DNA from: Plebeiibacterium marinum
GTDB lineage: Bacteria > Bacteroidota > Bacteroidia > Bacteroidales > Marinilabiliaceae
Reading direction: 5' to 3'
Assembly: GCF_026013615.1 (NCBI RefSeq)
Contig: NZ_JAPDPI010000004.1
Span: forward strand, 1-64,000
DNA: 64,000 nt
A program made the position numbers and the translations under genes. The notes beneath the pieces were generated by a model. It saw only the letters and a program-made list of their open reading frames with translations, made no database searches and was not told where the DNA came from. Of the stretch, positions 24,675 to 33,736 are shown piece after piece (position 1 is the first letter of the stretch; each line of letters begins with the position of its first letter).

Positions 24675-26150
24675 CTATTTATTTTTCAAATATACATCCA
24701 TCGACTGAGCTGCTTTTCTTCCATCGCCCATTGCTAATATTACAGTGGCACCTCCCCTTACAATATCTCCGCCGGCATACATTTCAGGAATTGATGATTG
24801 TAAAGTATCTTCTTCAACCTTAATTGTCCCCCATGAAGTTACTTCTAATTCCGGCAAAGAGTCCGGAACAATCGGATTTGGGGATACCCCAACTGCAACA
24901 ACCACAGTATCTACATCGATAATTTCCTCTGCACCCTCAACAGGAACCGGTCTGCGCCTCCCGCTTGCATCAGGTTCTCCAAGTTCCATCTTCTGAATCT
25001 TCACCTTATTAACCTGCCCTTTTTCGTTGGCAAAATATTCAATCGGATTAGAGAGCGTCATAAACTCCACCCCTTCTTCCTTGGCATGTTCAATTTCTTC
25101 AACCCTTGCCGGCATCTCTTCCATGCTCCTGCGATAAACAATAATTGCCCTATCGGCACCTAGCCTTTTCGCCGTACGAACCGAATCCATCGCGGTATTT
25201 CCTCCGCCAACAACTACTACATTTTTACCACTTACAACAGGGGTATCTGTATTTTTATCAGCCGCATGCATCAGGTTGATACGCGTTAAATACTCATTAG
25301 AACTTAATATTCCAATATAATTTTCACCCGGAATATTCATGAATCGGGGCAATCCTGCACCACTACCTGCAAAAAAGGCTTTAAAACCTTCCTCTTTCAA
25401 ATCTTCAATGGGAGCAGTTTTTCCAACAATAAAGTTCGTTTCAAATTTCACTCCCATTTTCTTAAGCCCTTCTATCTCCACGTCCACAATTTCATTGGGC
25501 AAACGAAACTCAGGGATACCATATTTTAAAACGCCACCTATTTCATGCAAGGCTTCAAATACGGTAACATCATATCCTTTCTTTGCCATCTCTCCTGCAA
25601 AAGTCAAACCGGCAGGCCCGGAACCTATACAGGCTACTTTTATCCCATTTTTTTCCTGAATTTCCGGAACAGATATCTTTCCCGATTCTCTCTCATAATC
25701 AGCAGCAAAACGCTCCAGATAACCAATCGCAACAGGTTCTTTCTTCAATTTCTGTGTATAAAAACAATTGGCTTCACACTGCTTTTCCTGCGGACAAACG
25801 CGACCACAAACGGCAGGCAATGAACTTGTTTCCTTTAATACCTTTGCTGCTTCCAGAAATTCACCCTCTTCAATTCTTTTTATAAACTTTGGAATGTTTA
25901 TTTCAACAGGACAGCCTGTAATACAAGTTGGGTTTGGACAATCGATACAACGGCTTGCTTCTTTTTGCGCCTGTTCTGCTGACAATCCACTATTTACCTC
26001 AACATAAGATTGAATTCTCAATTGCGGATCTGCCTCAGGCATTTTAACTCTTTCCTGGAGTGTCCGTTCCTTATTATTTTTTGATTTTCTTAATTTCTCA
26101 CGCCACTCCTGCGCACGCTCTGACTTTAAGTAACTATCTCTGTTTTCCAT
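24675..26150 (-). CDS. nfnB: NADPH-binding large subunit, Nfn-type / GltD-like oxidoreductase
   Basis: The 491-residue protein has an N-terminal iron-sulfur region with CIDCPNPTCITGC and CGRVCPQEKQCEANC (two [4Fe-4S] clusters). An FAD-binding GSGPAGLTFAGEMAKKG motif and an NADPH-binding VVVGGGNTAMDSVRTAKRLG motif follow, with a closing MYAGGDIVRGGATVILAMGDG. This is the glutamate-synthase beta-subunit fold. It is paired with an FNR-like [2Fe-2S] subunit, not with a large glutamate synthase, which points to the NADH-dependent ferredoxin:NADP oxidoreductase NfnAB, an electron-bifurcating transhydrogenase. Many databases call it NADPH-dependent glutamate synthase. Confidence 0.85.
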   Translation of the reverse strand: MENRDSYLKSERAQEWREKLRKSKNNKERTLQERVKMPEADPQLRIQSYVEVNSGLSAEQAQKEASRCIDCPNPTCITGCPVEINIPKFIKRIEEGEFLEAAKVLKETSSLPAVCGRVCPQEKQCEANCFYTQKLKKEPVAIGYLERFAADYERESGKISVPEIQEKNGIKVACIGSGPAGLTFAGEMAKKGYDVTVFEALHEIGGVLKYGIPEFRLPNEIVDVEIEGLKKMGVKFETNFIVGKTAPIEDLKEEGFKAFFAGSGAGLPRFMNIPGENYIGILSSNEYLTRINLMHAADKNTDTPVVSGKNVVVVGGGNTAMDSVRTAKRLGADRAIIVYRRSMEEMPARVEEIEHAKEEGVEFMTLSNPIEYFANEKGQVNKVKIQKMELGEPDASGRRRPVPVEGAEEIIDVDTVVVAVGVSPNPIVPDSLPELEVTSWGTIKVEEDTLQSSIPEMYAGGDIVRGGATVILAMGDGRKAAQSMDVYLKNK

Positions 26151-26197
26151 CGTTGGAAATTAATTTCGTATATTATAATTTCGTATAACAGGTAAAT

Positions 26198-27037
26198 CTA
26201 TCTTCCTTTTTCTTCTGAAGACTTTAAGTAATCAGAGTCGGCTTTCTTTTCAAGGTCTTTATATCCATTTAACCTTAGAAGCATTTCATCAAAATCCACC
26301 TGATGTGCATCAAACTCAGGTCCGTCTACACACACAAACTTTGTCTTCCCTCCTACTGTAATCCTACACGCCCCACACATTCCGGTACCATCAACCATTA
26401 TGGTGTTTAAACTAGCCAAAGTAGGTATATTATATTTTTTGGTTGTAAGTGCTGCAAACTTCATCATAACAGCGGGACCAATAATCATTGCCTCATCAAT
26501 TTTTTCTCTGGCAATAGCTTCTTCCATACCTTCTGTTACAAGGCCCTTTTTACCATATGAGCCATCATCTGTCATCACAATTAACTCATCAGAAAACTGT
26601 TTAATCTGATCTTCAAGAATTATCAAGTCCTTACTACGGGCAGCGATTACAGTAATCACCCTGTTTCCAGCCTTTTTATATGCCTCCACAATAGGCAAAA
26701 GCGGAGCAACACCAACGCCCCCTCCACAAGCCAGGATCGTGCCTTTATTTTCGATATGAGTAGCCTGTCCTAAGGGGCCAACCAAATCTGTTATATATTC
26801 ACCAACCTCCAATGCGGCCAGCTTACGGGATGACACGCCCACCTTTTGAACCACCAATGTAATAGTACCTTTTTCCCTATCTGCACCAGCTATTGTCAAA
26901 GGGAAACGCTCTCCCTTCTCCCCTATTTTAACAATAACAAAATGTCCGGCCCTTCTTGCTTTAGCTATTCGTGGCGCTTCAATACTGAGCCTTACAACGT
27001 TCTCTGAAAAGAACTCTTTATCTACAATCTTAAACAT
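26198..27037 (-). CDS. nfnA: Sulfide/DHOD-like FAD/NAD-binding small subunit, Nfn-type
   Basis: The 279 residues form an FNR-like flavoprotein: FAD-binding RRAGHFVIVKIGEKGERFPLTIAG, NAD-binding CGGGVGVAPLLPIVEAYKKAG, and a C-terminal [2Fe-2S] site MVDGTGMCGACRITVGG with FVCVDGPEFD supplying the further ligands. This is the PyrK-like small subunit of NfnAB. It lies 47 bp upstream of the large subunit on the same strand. Together they would couple NADH and reduced ferredoxin to NADP+ reduction, which fits a ferredoxin-using metabolism (see iorAB). Confidence 0.85.
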   Translation of the reverse strand: MFKIVDKEFFSENVVRLSIEAPRIAKARRAGHFVIVKIGEKGERFPLTIAGADREKGTITLVVQKVGVSSRKLAALEVGEYITDLVGPLGQATHIENKGTILACGGGVGVAPLLPIVEAYKKAGNRVITVIAARSKDLIILEDQIKQFSDELIVMTDDGSYGKKGLVTEGMEEAIAREKIDEAMIIGPAVMMKFAALTTKKYNIPTLASLNTIMVDGTGMCGACRITVGGKTKFVCVDGPEFDAHQVDFDEMLLRLNGYKDLEKKADSDYLKSSEEKGR

Positions 27038-27317
27038 TCTTAAAATAAGATATTCTTATATTATCACTTATATTCACATACTTCCACAACATACTCATGT
27101 GATTAAAAAAACACTTTATTAAATCTCAAATCATGACATGCGGAAATAAACTTTACAAAAGTATTATAAAATTCAAAACTATAAATAATTCATAGAAAAT
27201 GATTCTAAGAAAATATCAACTAAACTTATCTTTAATTAGTAGCCTAATTAAAATTCCAGTCATAATAACTCATTTCACACACATGGAGATAACCTTTCTT
27301 TTTTTCAGTCAAAATTA
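27038..27317. other. Divergent intergenic region nfnA / SUI1 gene
   Basis: A 6-bp inverted repeat, ATAAGA/TCTTAT, with 3-bp spacer at 27045-27059 lies just upstream of nfnA and could be an operator or chance in AT-rich DNA. Otherwise nothing is recognised. Confidence 0.35.
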
Positions 27318-27325
27318 TATTTTTG
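27318..27325 (+). promoter_or_regulatory. -7 promoter box of the SUI1-family gene
   Basis: TATTTTTG matches TAnnTTTG and lies 18 bp before the ATG at 27344. It contains an in-frame TTG (27323), which is therefore not the start. Confidence 0.5.
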
Positions 27326-27343
27326 TGGAACAAACATGAAATG

Positions 27344-27691
27344 ATGGCAAAGAAGAGCAGAAAACAAAGAGACGGGATCGTATTCTCAACCAATCAGGAT
27401 TTTGAATACAATTATGATGAAGAACCCATTGAAGAAACACTCCCCCCTCAACAACAAAACTTACGCGTTATGCTGGATAAAAAGCAACGCAAAGGAAAGG
27501 CGGTAACGCTGGTAACCGGCTTTGTTGGTGAAGAGGATGATTTAAAAACGCTTGGAAAAGAGCTGAAATCTAAATGCGGTGTTGGTGGAACAGTAAAAGA
27601 CAATGAGATTCTTATCCAGGGGGATTTCAGGGACAAAATTCTCGATCTGTTAGTTAAAGCCGGATACAAGGCAAAAAAATCGGGTGGATAA
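27344..27691 (+). CDS. SUI1/eIF1-family translation factor (YciH-like)
   Basis: The 115-residue protein has a charged N-terminal tail and a C-terminal SUI1 domain (about 40-110). Typical motifs are KAVTLVTGF, LKTLGKELKSKCGVGGTVKDNEILIQGDFRD and LVKAGYKAK. The bacterial YciH group resembles archaeal/eukaryotic aIF1 and is thought to influence start-codon selection or stress translation; the physiological role is not firmly known. Tandem ATGs occur at 27341 and 27344; the second gives the usual MAKKS start. Confidence 0.9.
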   Translation: MAKKSRKQRDGIVFSTNQDFEYNYDEEPIEETLPPQQQNLRVMLDKKQRKGKAVTLVTGFVGEEDDLKTLGKELKSKCGVGGTVKDNEILIQGDFRDKILDLLVKAGYKAKKSGG

Positions 27692-27810
27692 AGTTAAACA
27701 TCCTTAAAAAAAACTTATTACAGAAACTTCAAAGTGGTTTTTAAGTAAAATCCCTAATAATAGTTATTGTATACACGCACAAAACTATTCATTTTTGTGC
27801 TGTGGATATT

Positions 27811-28167
27811 ATGAAAAGGATTAATCAGATATTATCAACAGGATTTGTAGTACTGCTACTCTTTTTAAACGTTGGCCTGGCCTTAACGTTAAACAAGGGA
27901 TTGCATGCTCACTTTTTGGGTAATAATCAAATCCTTATTCACTTTCACAATACTGCAGGCCCTGACCAGCCTCACCATGGTACTGATGGCTGTGCATCTG
28001 CAAACTTTGTTTTTTCCACCACCATAACTTACCTTAATAATGCAGAGGGAGTTGTTTTAAAGTCTCTATGCTATTATTTGCATAAAGAGAATATTACAAC
28101 AACATACCGCATAAATTACATTCCGAATTACCAATATTCCTGCCTTAGGGCTCCTCCTGTGGTGTAG
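27811..28167 (+). CDS. His-rich small membrane/secreted protein beside TonB receptor
   Basis: The 118-residue protein has an N-terminal signal anchor or signal peptide (about 8-28), then a histidine-rich stretch (HAHFLGNN, IHFHNT, QPHHGTDGC), and ends CLRAPPVV. Small His-rich proteins with an R-(A/G)-PP end occur next to metal-related TonB receptors in Bacteroidota and Proteobacteria. The visible His and Cys residues could bind a metal ion; that is inference. A GTG at 27802 is in frame, but the ATG at 27811 puts the hydrophobic segment properly at the N-terminus. It lies 328 bp upstream of the TonB receptor. Confidence 0.6.
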   Translation: MKRINQILSTGFVVLLLFLNVGLALTLNKGLHAHFLGNNQILIHFHNTAGPDQPHHGTDGCASANFVFSTTITYLNNAEGVVLKSLCYYLHKENITTTYRINYIPNYQYSCLRAPPVV

Positions 28168-28495
28168 TAAATACTTTATATTCTTTTTTGGAGCAGTTAT
28201 AGTAATAAAGCCGTTAGAGATTAAAAATACAAATGGTATATATGCCCGGTGCTAAATTCCAATGTTTCACTGTGAATGCATTTGGTATATTTCATATTTC
28301 CATTTACTCAAAAAAACATCACTATAGCACATTGCGTATTACTAAATAGATAGCACCTGGCTATCCCTTTTAATACCTCATGCCCAAAATGTATCTGATT
28401 TCTGTTAAATCAGGATTTCAATCAATACTATATTTCATACAGGCAACAAATATCCGTAAGGAAAAACGCGATGCCTCTTTTATACTTTTTTGACA
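28168..28495. other. Leader region upstream of TonB receptor
   Basis: No ORF is supported in these 328 bp. Two small hairpins are visible: GATAGC/GCTATC (28349-28365) and CTGATTT/AAATCAG (28395-28413). Neither is followed by a good T-run, and I recognise no known riboswitch core. It may hold the receptor's promoter and a metal-responsive operator; none is defined. Confidence 0.4.
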
Positions 28496-30877
28496 ATGAA
28501 CAAACTATTATACATTTTTACGATCTTAACATTTTCAGTATTTAATCTTTTTGCAAACCCTGGAGTTCCTCCAATTCAGGGAGAAATAAACAATGGGGAC
28601 CAACCCATACCTTTTGCCACTATACAATTAAAATCAACCACAATTGGATCAGCGGCTGATATTAATGGAAAATTCACCCTTTTGGACATACCGGAAGGAG
28701 AGCACATTCTCGTTTTTCAGGCCTTAGGACATATGTCTAAGGAAGTAAAGGTTAACCTATCGTATAACAATCCATTAAATCTGGATATTACCCTGGAAGA
28801 AGACGTTTTAGGATTGGAACAAGTAGTGGTAACTGCAGACAAAGCAAAAAAACGCAGGATAGATGCTTCTACCATAGTAAATACAATGACTCCAAAACAA
28901 TTAACCCAGGTTCAGGCGGTTACGGTTTGTGAAGGCCTAAACTTTACTTCAGGATTAAGAACCGAGAACAACTGCCAGAATTGTGGAGCAAATGCTGTCC
29001 GCATGAATGGTATGGATGGCTCCTACTCACAAATACTCATTAACGGCAGGCAAATTTTTAGCGGTCTGGCCGGTGTATACGGCCTTGAAATTATACCTAC
29101 AAATATGATTCAGCAAATCGAGGTTGTTAAGGGTGGCGGATCGGCACTATATGGCAGTAATGCAATAGCCGGAACGATTAACCTAATTACAAAAGAACCA
29201 ACCAATAACATATTTGAAGCAAGCATCCAAAATGGTTATATCGGACTTGACAAAAACCCTAAATCAGATTTAAACATCAATCTTAACACTACAATTGTTT
29301 CTGAAGATAAAAACACAGGCATCGCGCTATATGCCACCAACAGAAACAGGGAAGGTTATGATGCCAACGGGGATACCTTTACAGAACTTTCAAAGATTAA
29401 GAATACAACCTTTGGTACAAATATGTACCACCGAATAGGATACAGAAATAAAATTAGCCTGGATTATTTCCATATTGTTGAGGAAAGACGGGGAGGCGAT
29501 ATGCTGAACTCAAAAGAACACGAAGCCAATATAACCGAATCGGCCAACCACAATATAAATACAGGAGCAATAAATTTTACCCGGTTTATCGGTGAAAACA
29601 ATGGCCAGCTATCAATATATGCTTCTGCCCAACATGTAGACAGGTCAACCTACTACGGAGCAAGGCAATATGAAGACGGCTTTATATTTGAACTCCCCAT
29701 GAACGATCCGGAACAACTATCATTGGGAACACCCGACATGAGTTCTTATGGAAGTACTAAAGACCTGTCATACTCCTATGGAATTCAAACAAAAGGAGGA
29801 TCAGGCAGACATAGCTACATTGCCGGAATTGAAAATATTGGAAGCAACATGAAAGATAAAAAGCTTGGCTATACAGATTCTGAAGGCTATCACCCCGACG
29901 TGATCATTTCTGACCAAACCATGAATACACTCGGTATATTTGGTCAATATGATTATGAAATGAAAAAAATAACCATTTCAGCAGGCTTTAGGGTTGACAA
30001 CTACAACATTACCAACAAAGAATCCGGGGAAAGCAATTCTGACTTGTCAAATACCGTTTTTAGCCCAAGGTTGAATTTTCTATATAAGCCAATCAAACAA
30101 TTACAAGTAAGAAGTAGTTTCTCGACAGGATTCCGGGCACCACAGATATTTGATGAAGATTTACATATTGAAACTGCGGGAAACAGGAAGGTCATTCACA
30201 AAAACGGGAAAGGATTAAAACAGGAATCCAGTAACAGCTATATGCTTTCACTGGATTATCAGGGTAAAGTTAACAACGGCAATTTTGAAATTATGGTGGA
30301 AGGTTTTTATACCGGCTTAAAAGATGCTTTTGCCAACGAAAACTCAGAACCTAACGAAAATGGAGAGGTAATTTACACCCGGGTAAATGGTGGCGCTGCC
30401 TGTGTAAACGGAATCAGCATGGATGCCAAATATTTCCCTTCGGCAAACTGGGATATTCAATTTGGTTTTACGTCTCAAAAAAGTGAATATGATGAAATGC
30501 AGGATCATGGCTCCAAAGAGTATTTGAGAACCCCCAATAACTACGGATATTTCACTTTTAATACTGAGCCTGTCAAAAATTTTAGTATTTCACTAAACGG
30601 AACTTATACCGGTAGCATGCAAATACAATACTTTGGAAATACCATAAACGGCGAACTAATTGACACGGATAAATTCTTTGATCTTGGAGCTAAAGCAGAA
30701 TATATTCTTAAGCTAAAAAAAGGTTTTGATCTAGGTATTAACCTGGGAATGAAAAATATTTTCAACTCATATCAAGACGACTTCGAATCAGGCATAAACC
30801 GGGATCCGGCATACGTATATGGCCCATCTTTGCCCAGAAGTATATTTTTTGGAATTAAAATCGGAAACTTATTATAA
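28496..30877 (+). CDS. TonB-dependent outer-membrane receptor, probable metal uptake
   Basis: The 793-residue protein has a signal peptide (to about 20), a carboxypeptidase-like regulatory domain (about 26-110: PFATIQLKSTTIGSAADINGKFTLLDIPEG), a plug domain (about 115-230: NGMDGSYSQILINGRQIFSG, VKGGGSALYGSNAIAGTINLITK) and a 22-strand-type barrel ending in a hydrophobic strand with terminal residues GIKIGNLL. The plug contains a CQNCG motif, found in a Bacteroidota receptor group associated with heavy-metal genes (recalled, not searched). The upstream His-rich protein supports a metal or metal-chelate ligand. The ATG at 28496 was chosen over the TTG at 28490. Confidence 0.9.
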   Translation: MNKLLYIFTILTFSVFNLFANPGVPPIQGEINNGDQPIPFATIQLKSTTIGSAADINGKFTLLDIPEGEHILVFQALGHMSKEVKVNLSYNNPLNLDITLEEDVLGLEQVVVTADKAKKRRIDASTIVNTMTPKQLTQVQAVTVCEGLNFTSGLRTENNCQNCGANAVRMNGMDGSYSQILINGRQIFSGLAGVYGLEIIPTNMIQQIEVVKGGGSALYGSNAIAGTINLITKEPTNNIFEASIQNGYIGLDKNPKSDLNINLNTTIVSEDKNTGIALYATNRNREGYDANGDTFTELSKIKNTTFGTNMYHRIGYRNKISLDYFHIVEERRGGDMLNSKEHEANITESANHNINTGAINFTRFIGENNGQLSIYASAQHVDRSTYYGARQYEDGFIFELPMNDPEQLSLGTPDMSSYGSTKDLSYSYGIQTKGGSGRHSYIAGIENIGSNMKDKKLGYTDSEGYHPDVIISDQTMNTLGIFGQYDYEMKKITISAGFRVDNYNITNKESGESNSDLSNTVFSPRLNFLYKPIKQLQVRSSFSTGFRAPQIFDEDLHIETAGNRKVIHKNGKGLKQESSNSYMLSLDYQGKVNNGNFEIMVEGFYTGLKDAFANENSEPNENGEVIYTRVNGGAACVNGISMDAKYFPSANWDIQFGFTSQKSEYDEMQDHGSKEYLRTPNNYGYFTFNTEPVKNFSISLNGTYTGSMQIQYFGNTINGELIDTDKFFDLGAKAEYILKLKKGFDLGINLGMKNIFNSYQDDFESGINRDPAYVYGPSLPRSIFFGIKIGNLL

Positions 30878-30931
30878 TGTAGCACTACCAAAAACAGCAT
30901 ATCAGACGCCATATAGTAAAATATATAATAG

Positions 30932-30963
30932 AAAGCGGATAATTACTAACTATCCGCTTTTTC
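30932..30963. terminator. Terminator between convergent TonB receptor and histidine kinase genes
   Basis: The 10-bp stem AAAGCGGATA (30932-30941) pairs with TATCCGCTTT (30951-30960), and further T follow on the plus strand. It overlaps the kinase stop region at 30946. Confidence 0.8.
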
Positions 30964-32262
30964 TGTATCCTGATCAACTGGCAATTCCACAAAAAACTCT
31001 GTACCCAAACCTTCTTCTGAAACAAACCATATGTTACCCTTTAACAAATCGGTAAGGCTCTTACATATAAACAATCCCAGACCTGCTCCATTCAACTGGT
31101 TTACTTCTGCCTGACCTCCTACTTGTTTATATTTATCAAACAATCCCCTCTGCTCCTCTATCGGAATTCCTTTACCCGTATCTTTAACCGAAAATATAAT
31201 TGAGTCCCCCTTTCTGTACCACGACACCATCACGCTCCCCTTTGTTGTAAATTTTAATGCATTATATCCTATATTGATTAAAATTTGATATATCAGGTTC
31301 TGATCAACCTGAAAAAGTCCACTATCCTCACTAGTATTTTCCAACATCACTACAGAAACCTCTTCTTTAGTATTTAAAGTCTTTAATGTTTCTGACACAT
31401 GGACAAGGATATTATTGGCATTGCATTGTGAATAATAAACCATGGTTTGCCCCGAATTTAATTTTGATACATTGATGATATTATTCAGGAGATTCAATAA
31501 CATCCGGGAGTTTTGGTTGAGGATTTTTAGAAAATACTGATGATCCACAGGGTTTATATCCGGATCATCAAGTAATTCTGCAAACCCGGTTATCGCATTC
31601 ATGGGGGTTCGGATTTCATGACTCATTTTGGCCAAAAAATATGAGCTTTCCTCTGCAAAGCTAACCGCTTCATTTCTTTCCTTAAATAAAACATTTCGCG
31701 CATTAATTAAAAGGGGTATTTCAAACAAAAGCAAAAGAACTGCCATTGACAAGGTATCCAGGAGTCTTTGATTGTCTGACTCATAATGTTGGATTAATTC
31801 AGGATAATAAAATTCCAAAAGATAAAGCAGGATAGTCATTATAAACAAAGCCACCAAAGAAACATACAACTCTTTTCCTGATGAGATAAAAATAATAACT
31901 ACAGCCAGGGCTTGTAATAAAAAAATACTTGGACCGGAACTACCCTGGGTCGCACACCATAAATAAGTACAGGCAGCAAAAGTTGCAACAACAAAAACCT
32001 TACGTATAACATCATACTGTTTTGTAAAATTTGCAAGCAAATAAAATATTATAAATGCCCCCATCACAATCATATCAAACAATATAATATTTGACGGAAT
32101 GCCAATAAATAAATTAATTACAGTTGAAATACCTATCAACAGAATCATGCAGAAGAAAACATATACAAGCAATAGATCCTTTAATGGCCTGTTTTGTTCC
32201 CCGAAAAATATCAATTTCTGAATTATCCCCTTTAAACCTGCTCTCTCTCTTTTTTCCAACAT
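30946..32262 (-). CDS. Membrane-bound sensor histidine kinase, orphan
   Basis: The 438-residue protein has six hydrophobic segments between about 30 and 187 with no large extracytoplasmic loop, so the membrane domain itself is probably the sensor. The HisKA domain has His215 in FLAKMSHEIRTPMNA. The ATPase domain has the N-box (NIGYNALKF), G1 (DTGKGIP) and G2 (GAGLGLFICKSL). No receiver is attached and no response regulator gene is adjacent. The single-domain receivers at 9557 and 21817 are candidates for distant partners, though nothing in the sequence proves it. Confidence 0.93.
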   Translation of the reverse strand: MLEKRERAGLKGIIQKLIFFGEQNRPLKDLLLVYVFFCMILLIGISTVINLFIGIPSNIILFDMIVMGAFIIFYLLANFTKQYDVIRKVFVVATFAACTYLWCATQGSSGPSIFLLQALAVVIIFISSGKELYVSLVALFIMTILLYLLEFYYPELIQHYESDNQRLLDTLSMAVLLLLFEIPLLINARNVLFKERNEAVSFAEESSYFLAKMSHEIRTPMNAITGFAELLDDPDINPVDHQYFLKILNQNSRMLLNLLNNIINVSKLNSGQTMVYYSQCNANNILVHVSETLKTLNTKEEVSVVMLENTSEDSGLFQVDQNLIYQILINIGYNALKFTTKGSVMVSWYRKGDSIIFSVKDTGKGIPIEEQRGLFDKYKQVGGQAEVNQLNGAGLGLFICKSLTDLLKGNIWFVSEEGLGTEFFVELPVDQDTEKADS

Positions 32263-32352
32263 CTACAATTCCCGAAATTATAATATAGTATTGCGATACT
32301 ACGGATAAATAACTTTTAAGTTATAATAGACTAATACAAAATTTTAGTAGGC

Positions 32353-32382
32353 ATAAAAAAACCTGGCAAGATGGCCAGGTTT
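32353..32382 (-). terminator. Intrinsic terminator of PhnA-like gene
   Basis: The stem AACCTGGC (32360-32367) pairs with GCCAGGTT (32374-32381). On the minus strand it is followed by a run of T (complement of the A-run 32355-32360). It lies 17 bp past the stop codon. Confidence 0.85.
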
Positions 32383-32398
32383 CATATTTAAATAGAGT

Positions 32399-32980
32399 TT
32401 AATTATTCTTTTTAACATACTGTGTCAAAATCACAATCTGTTGCCCATTAACCCTGCCTTCAATCTGCTCAGCATTATCATGTACCAAACCAATATTTCT
32501 TACGGCAGTACCTCTTTTGGCAGTAAACCCACCACCTTTTACATTTAAATCTTTAATTAACACAACGGTATCCCCTGTCTGCAAAACAGCTCCGTTACTA
32601 TCTTTATGAATCACGGCATCCTCATCTTCATCACCATCCCCGGCAGCTTTAGCCCATTCTAGCACATCCTCTTCAAGATAAAGCATATCTAACAAATCCT
32701 GAGGCCATCCTTCAGCTTTCAACCGGTTTAACATCCTCCATGCTAAAACCTGGACAGCAGGCACAGTACTCCACATGCTATCATTTAAACACCTCCAATG
32801 GTTTGCATCAACAACACTGGCATCTTCTATTTGCTTTTTACATGTATTACATACAAATACTGCGGCATCTGCACCACTTACTGGTGATGATGGAATTTCA
32901 TAAGCAGACAATCCCTCTGTAGCCCCGCACAATTCACACACCGAACCGCTGCGTTTGTCTAATTCTTTTTCTATACTCAT
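32399..32980 (-). CDS. PhnA/YjdM-like zinc-ribbon protein
   Basis: The 193 residues include an N-terminal zinc ribbon (CELCGATEGL and CNTCKKQ), a WRCLNDSMWSTVPAVQVLAWRML middle segment, and the C-terminal PhnA domain (DSNGAVLQTGDTVVLIKDLNVKGGGFTAKRGT, then GQQIVILTQYVKK). PhnA is a misnomer retained from the E. coli phosphonate region; the true function is uncertain. The gene has its own promoter and terminator. Confidence 0.9.
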   Translation of the reverse strand: MSIEKELDKRSGSVCELCGATEGLSAYEIPSSPVSGADAAVFVCNTCKKQIEDASVVDANHWRCLNDSMWSTVPAVQVLAWRMLNRLKAEGWPQDLLDMLYLEEDVLEWAKAAGDGDEDEDAVIHKDSNGAVLQTGDTVVLIKDLNVKGGGFTAKRGTAVRNIGLVHDNAEQIEGRVNGQQIVILTQYVKKNN

Positions 32981-33005
32981 TTTTCTATAATAATCATTTA
33001 ATCAA

Positions 33006-33036
33006 CAAATATATCCCCATCCAACCAACAGACCAA
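33006..33036 (-). promoter_or_regulatory. Promoter of PhnA-like gene
   Basis: On the minus strand: TTG (complement of 33034-33036), 20 bp, then TATATTTG (complement of 33006-33013). The -7 box is exact; spacing is slightly long. It lies 26 bp upstream of the ATG. Confidence 0.6.
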
Positions 33037-33086
33037 CCCAGAGGGTATATTTTGACAAACATTAACTTAACAACCAGACACAAAGT

Positions 33087-33680
33087 CTATTTTGCTTTCC
33101 TTTTAACTTTAATCTTCTTTTTTTCTACCGCGTAACCAAACTTACCAATTTTCTTGCCTACTTCGTAGTAGTTGCCATGTGAATAGCAAATGGGTTTGGC
33201 TTTGTGCAATGCAAAGGCTCCTGTTTTTTCATCAATAAAAGACTCATCAGCTTTCACATTAACTACTTCTGCCATAAACATGTCATGTGTACCCAACTCG
33301 ACCACCTCTGTTACTTTACATTCAATATTCACAGGTGATTCCTCAATTAATGGTGCTTTTACTACACTTGCTTTCCCCGGCGTCAGATTCATTTCTTTAA
33401 ACTTATCATATTGTCGACCGGATCGAACGCCACACCAATCTGTAGCATACGATAAATCCTTAGTAGTAAGGTTTATTACAAACTCCCCCGTTTCTTTTAA
33501 TATAGAGTACGAATGACGCCCCTTTCGTACTGATACATATAACATTGGAGGATCTGAACATATTGTCCCAGTCCACGCTATAGTAATAATATTATAATTT
33601 TCAGGTTTATCTCCTACTGTCACCATAACTGCAGGTAATGGATATAACATATTACCCGGTTTCCAATCAACTTTTGCCAT
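33087..33680 (-). CDS. Flavin reductase family protein (FMN-binding)
   Basis: The 197-residue protein resembles the flavin reductase/FMN-binding split-barrel family: NMLYPLPAVMVTVGDKPENYNIITIAWTGTICSDPPMLYVSVRKGRHSYSILKETGEFVINL in segments, and a later HGNYYEVG motif. These enzymes reduce or bind FMN for partner monooxygenases, or act alone with unknown substrates. No partner is nearby. The ATG at 33680 was chosen over an upstream TTG. Confidence 0.88.
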   Translation of the reverse strand: MAKVDWKPGNMLYPLPAVMVTVGDKPENYNIITIAWTGTICSDPPMLYVSVRKGRHSYSILKETGEFVINLTTKDLSYATDWCGVRSGRQYDKFKEMNLTPGKASVVKAPLIEESPVNIECKVTEVVELGTHDMFMAEVVNVKADESFIDEKTGAFALHKAKPICYSHGNYYEVGKKIGKFGYAVEKKKIKVKRKAK

Positions 33681-33706
33681 ATTCAATCCGAATTAAATCA
33701 ACTGCA

Positions 33707-33736
33707 CAAAAATAGACACAATTTATTAGCTACAAA
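33707..33736 (-). promoter_or_regulatory. Promoter of flavin reductase gene
   Basis: On the minus strand: TTTG (complement of 33733-33736), 18 bp, TATTTTTG (complement of 33707-33714). It is an exact consensus and overlaps the 3' end of pyrI, so the flavin reductase gene is probably transcribed independently of pyrBI. Confidence 0.75.

Noticed and set aside
28349-28413. Riboswitch or attenuator before the TonB receptor
   Set aside because: Two short hairpins only, without T-runs and without the conserved core of the cobalamin, TPP or other riboswitches.
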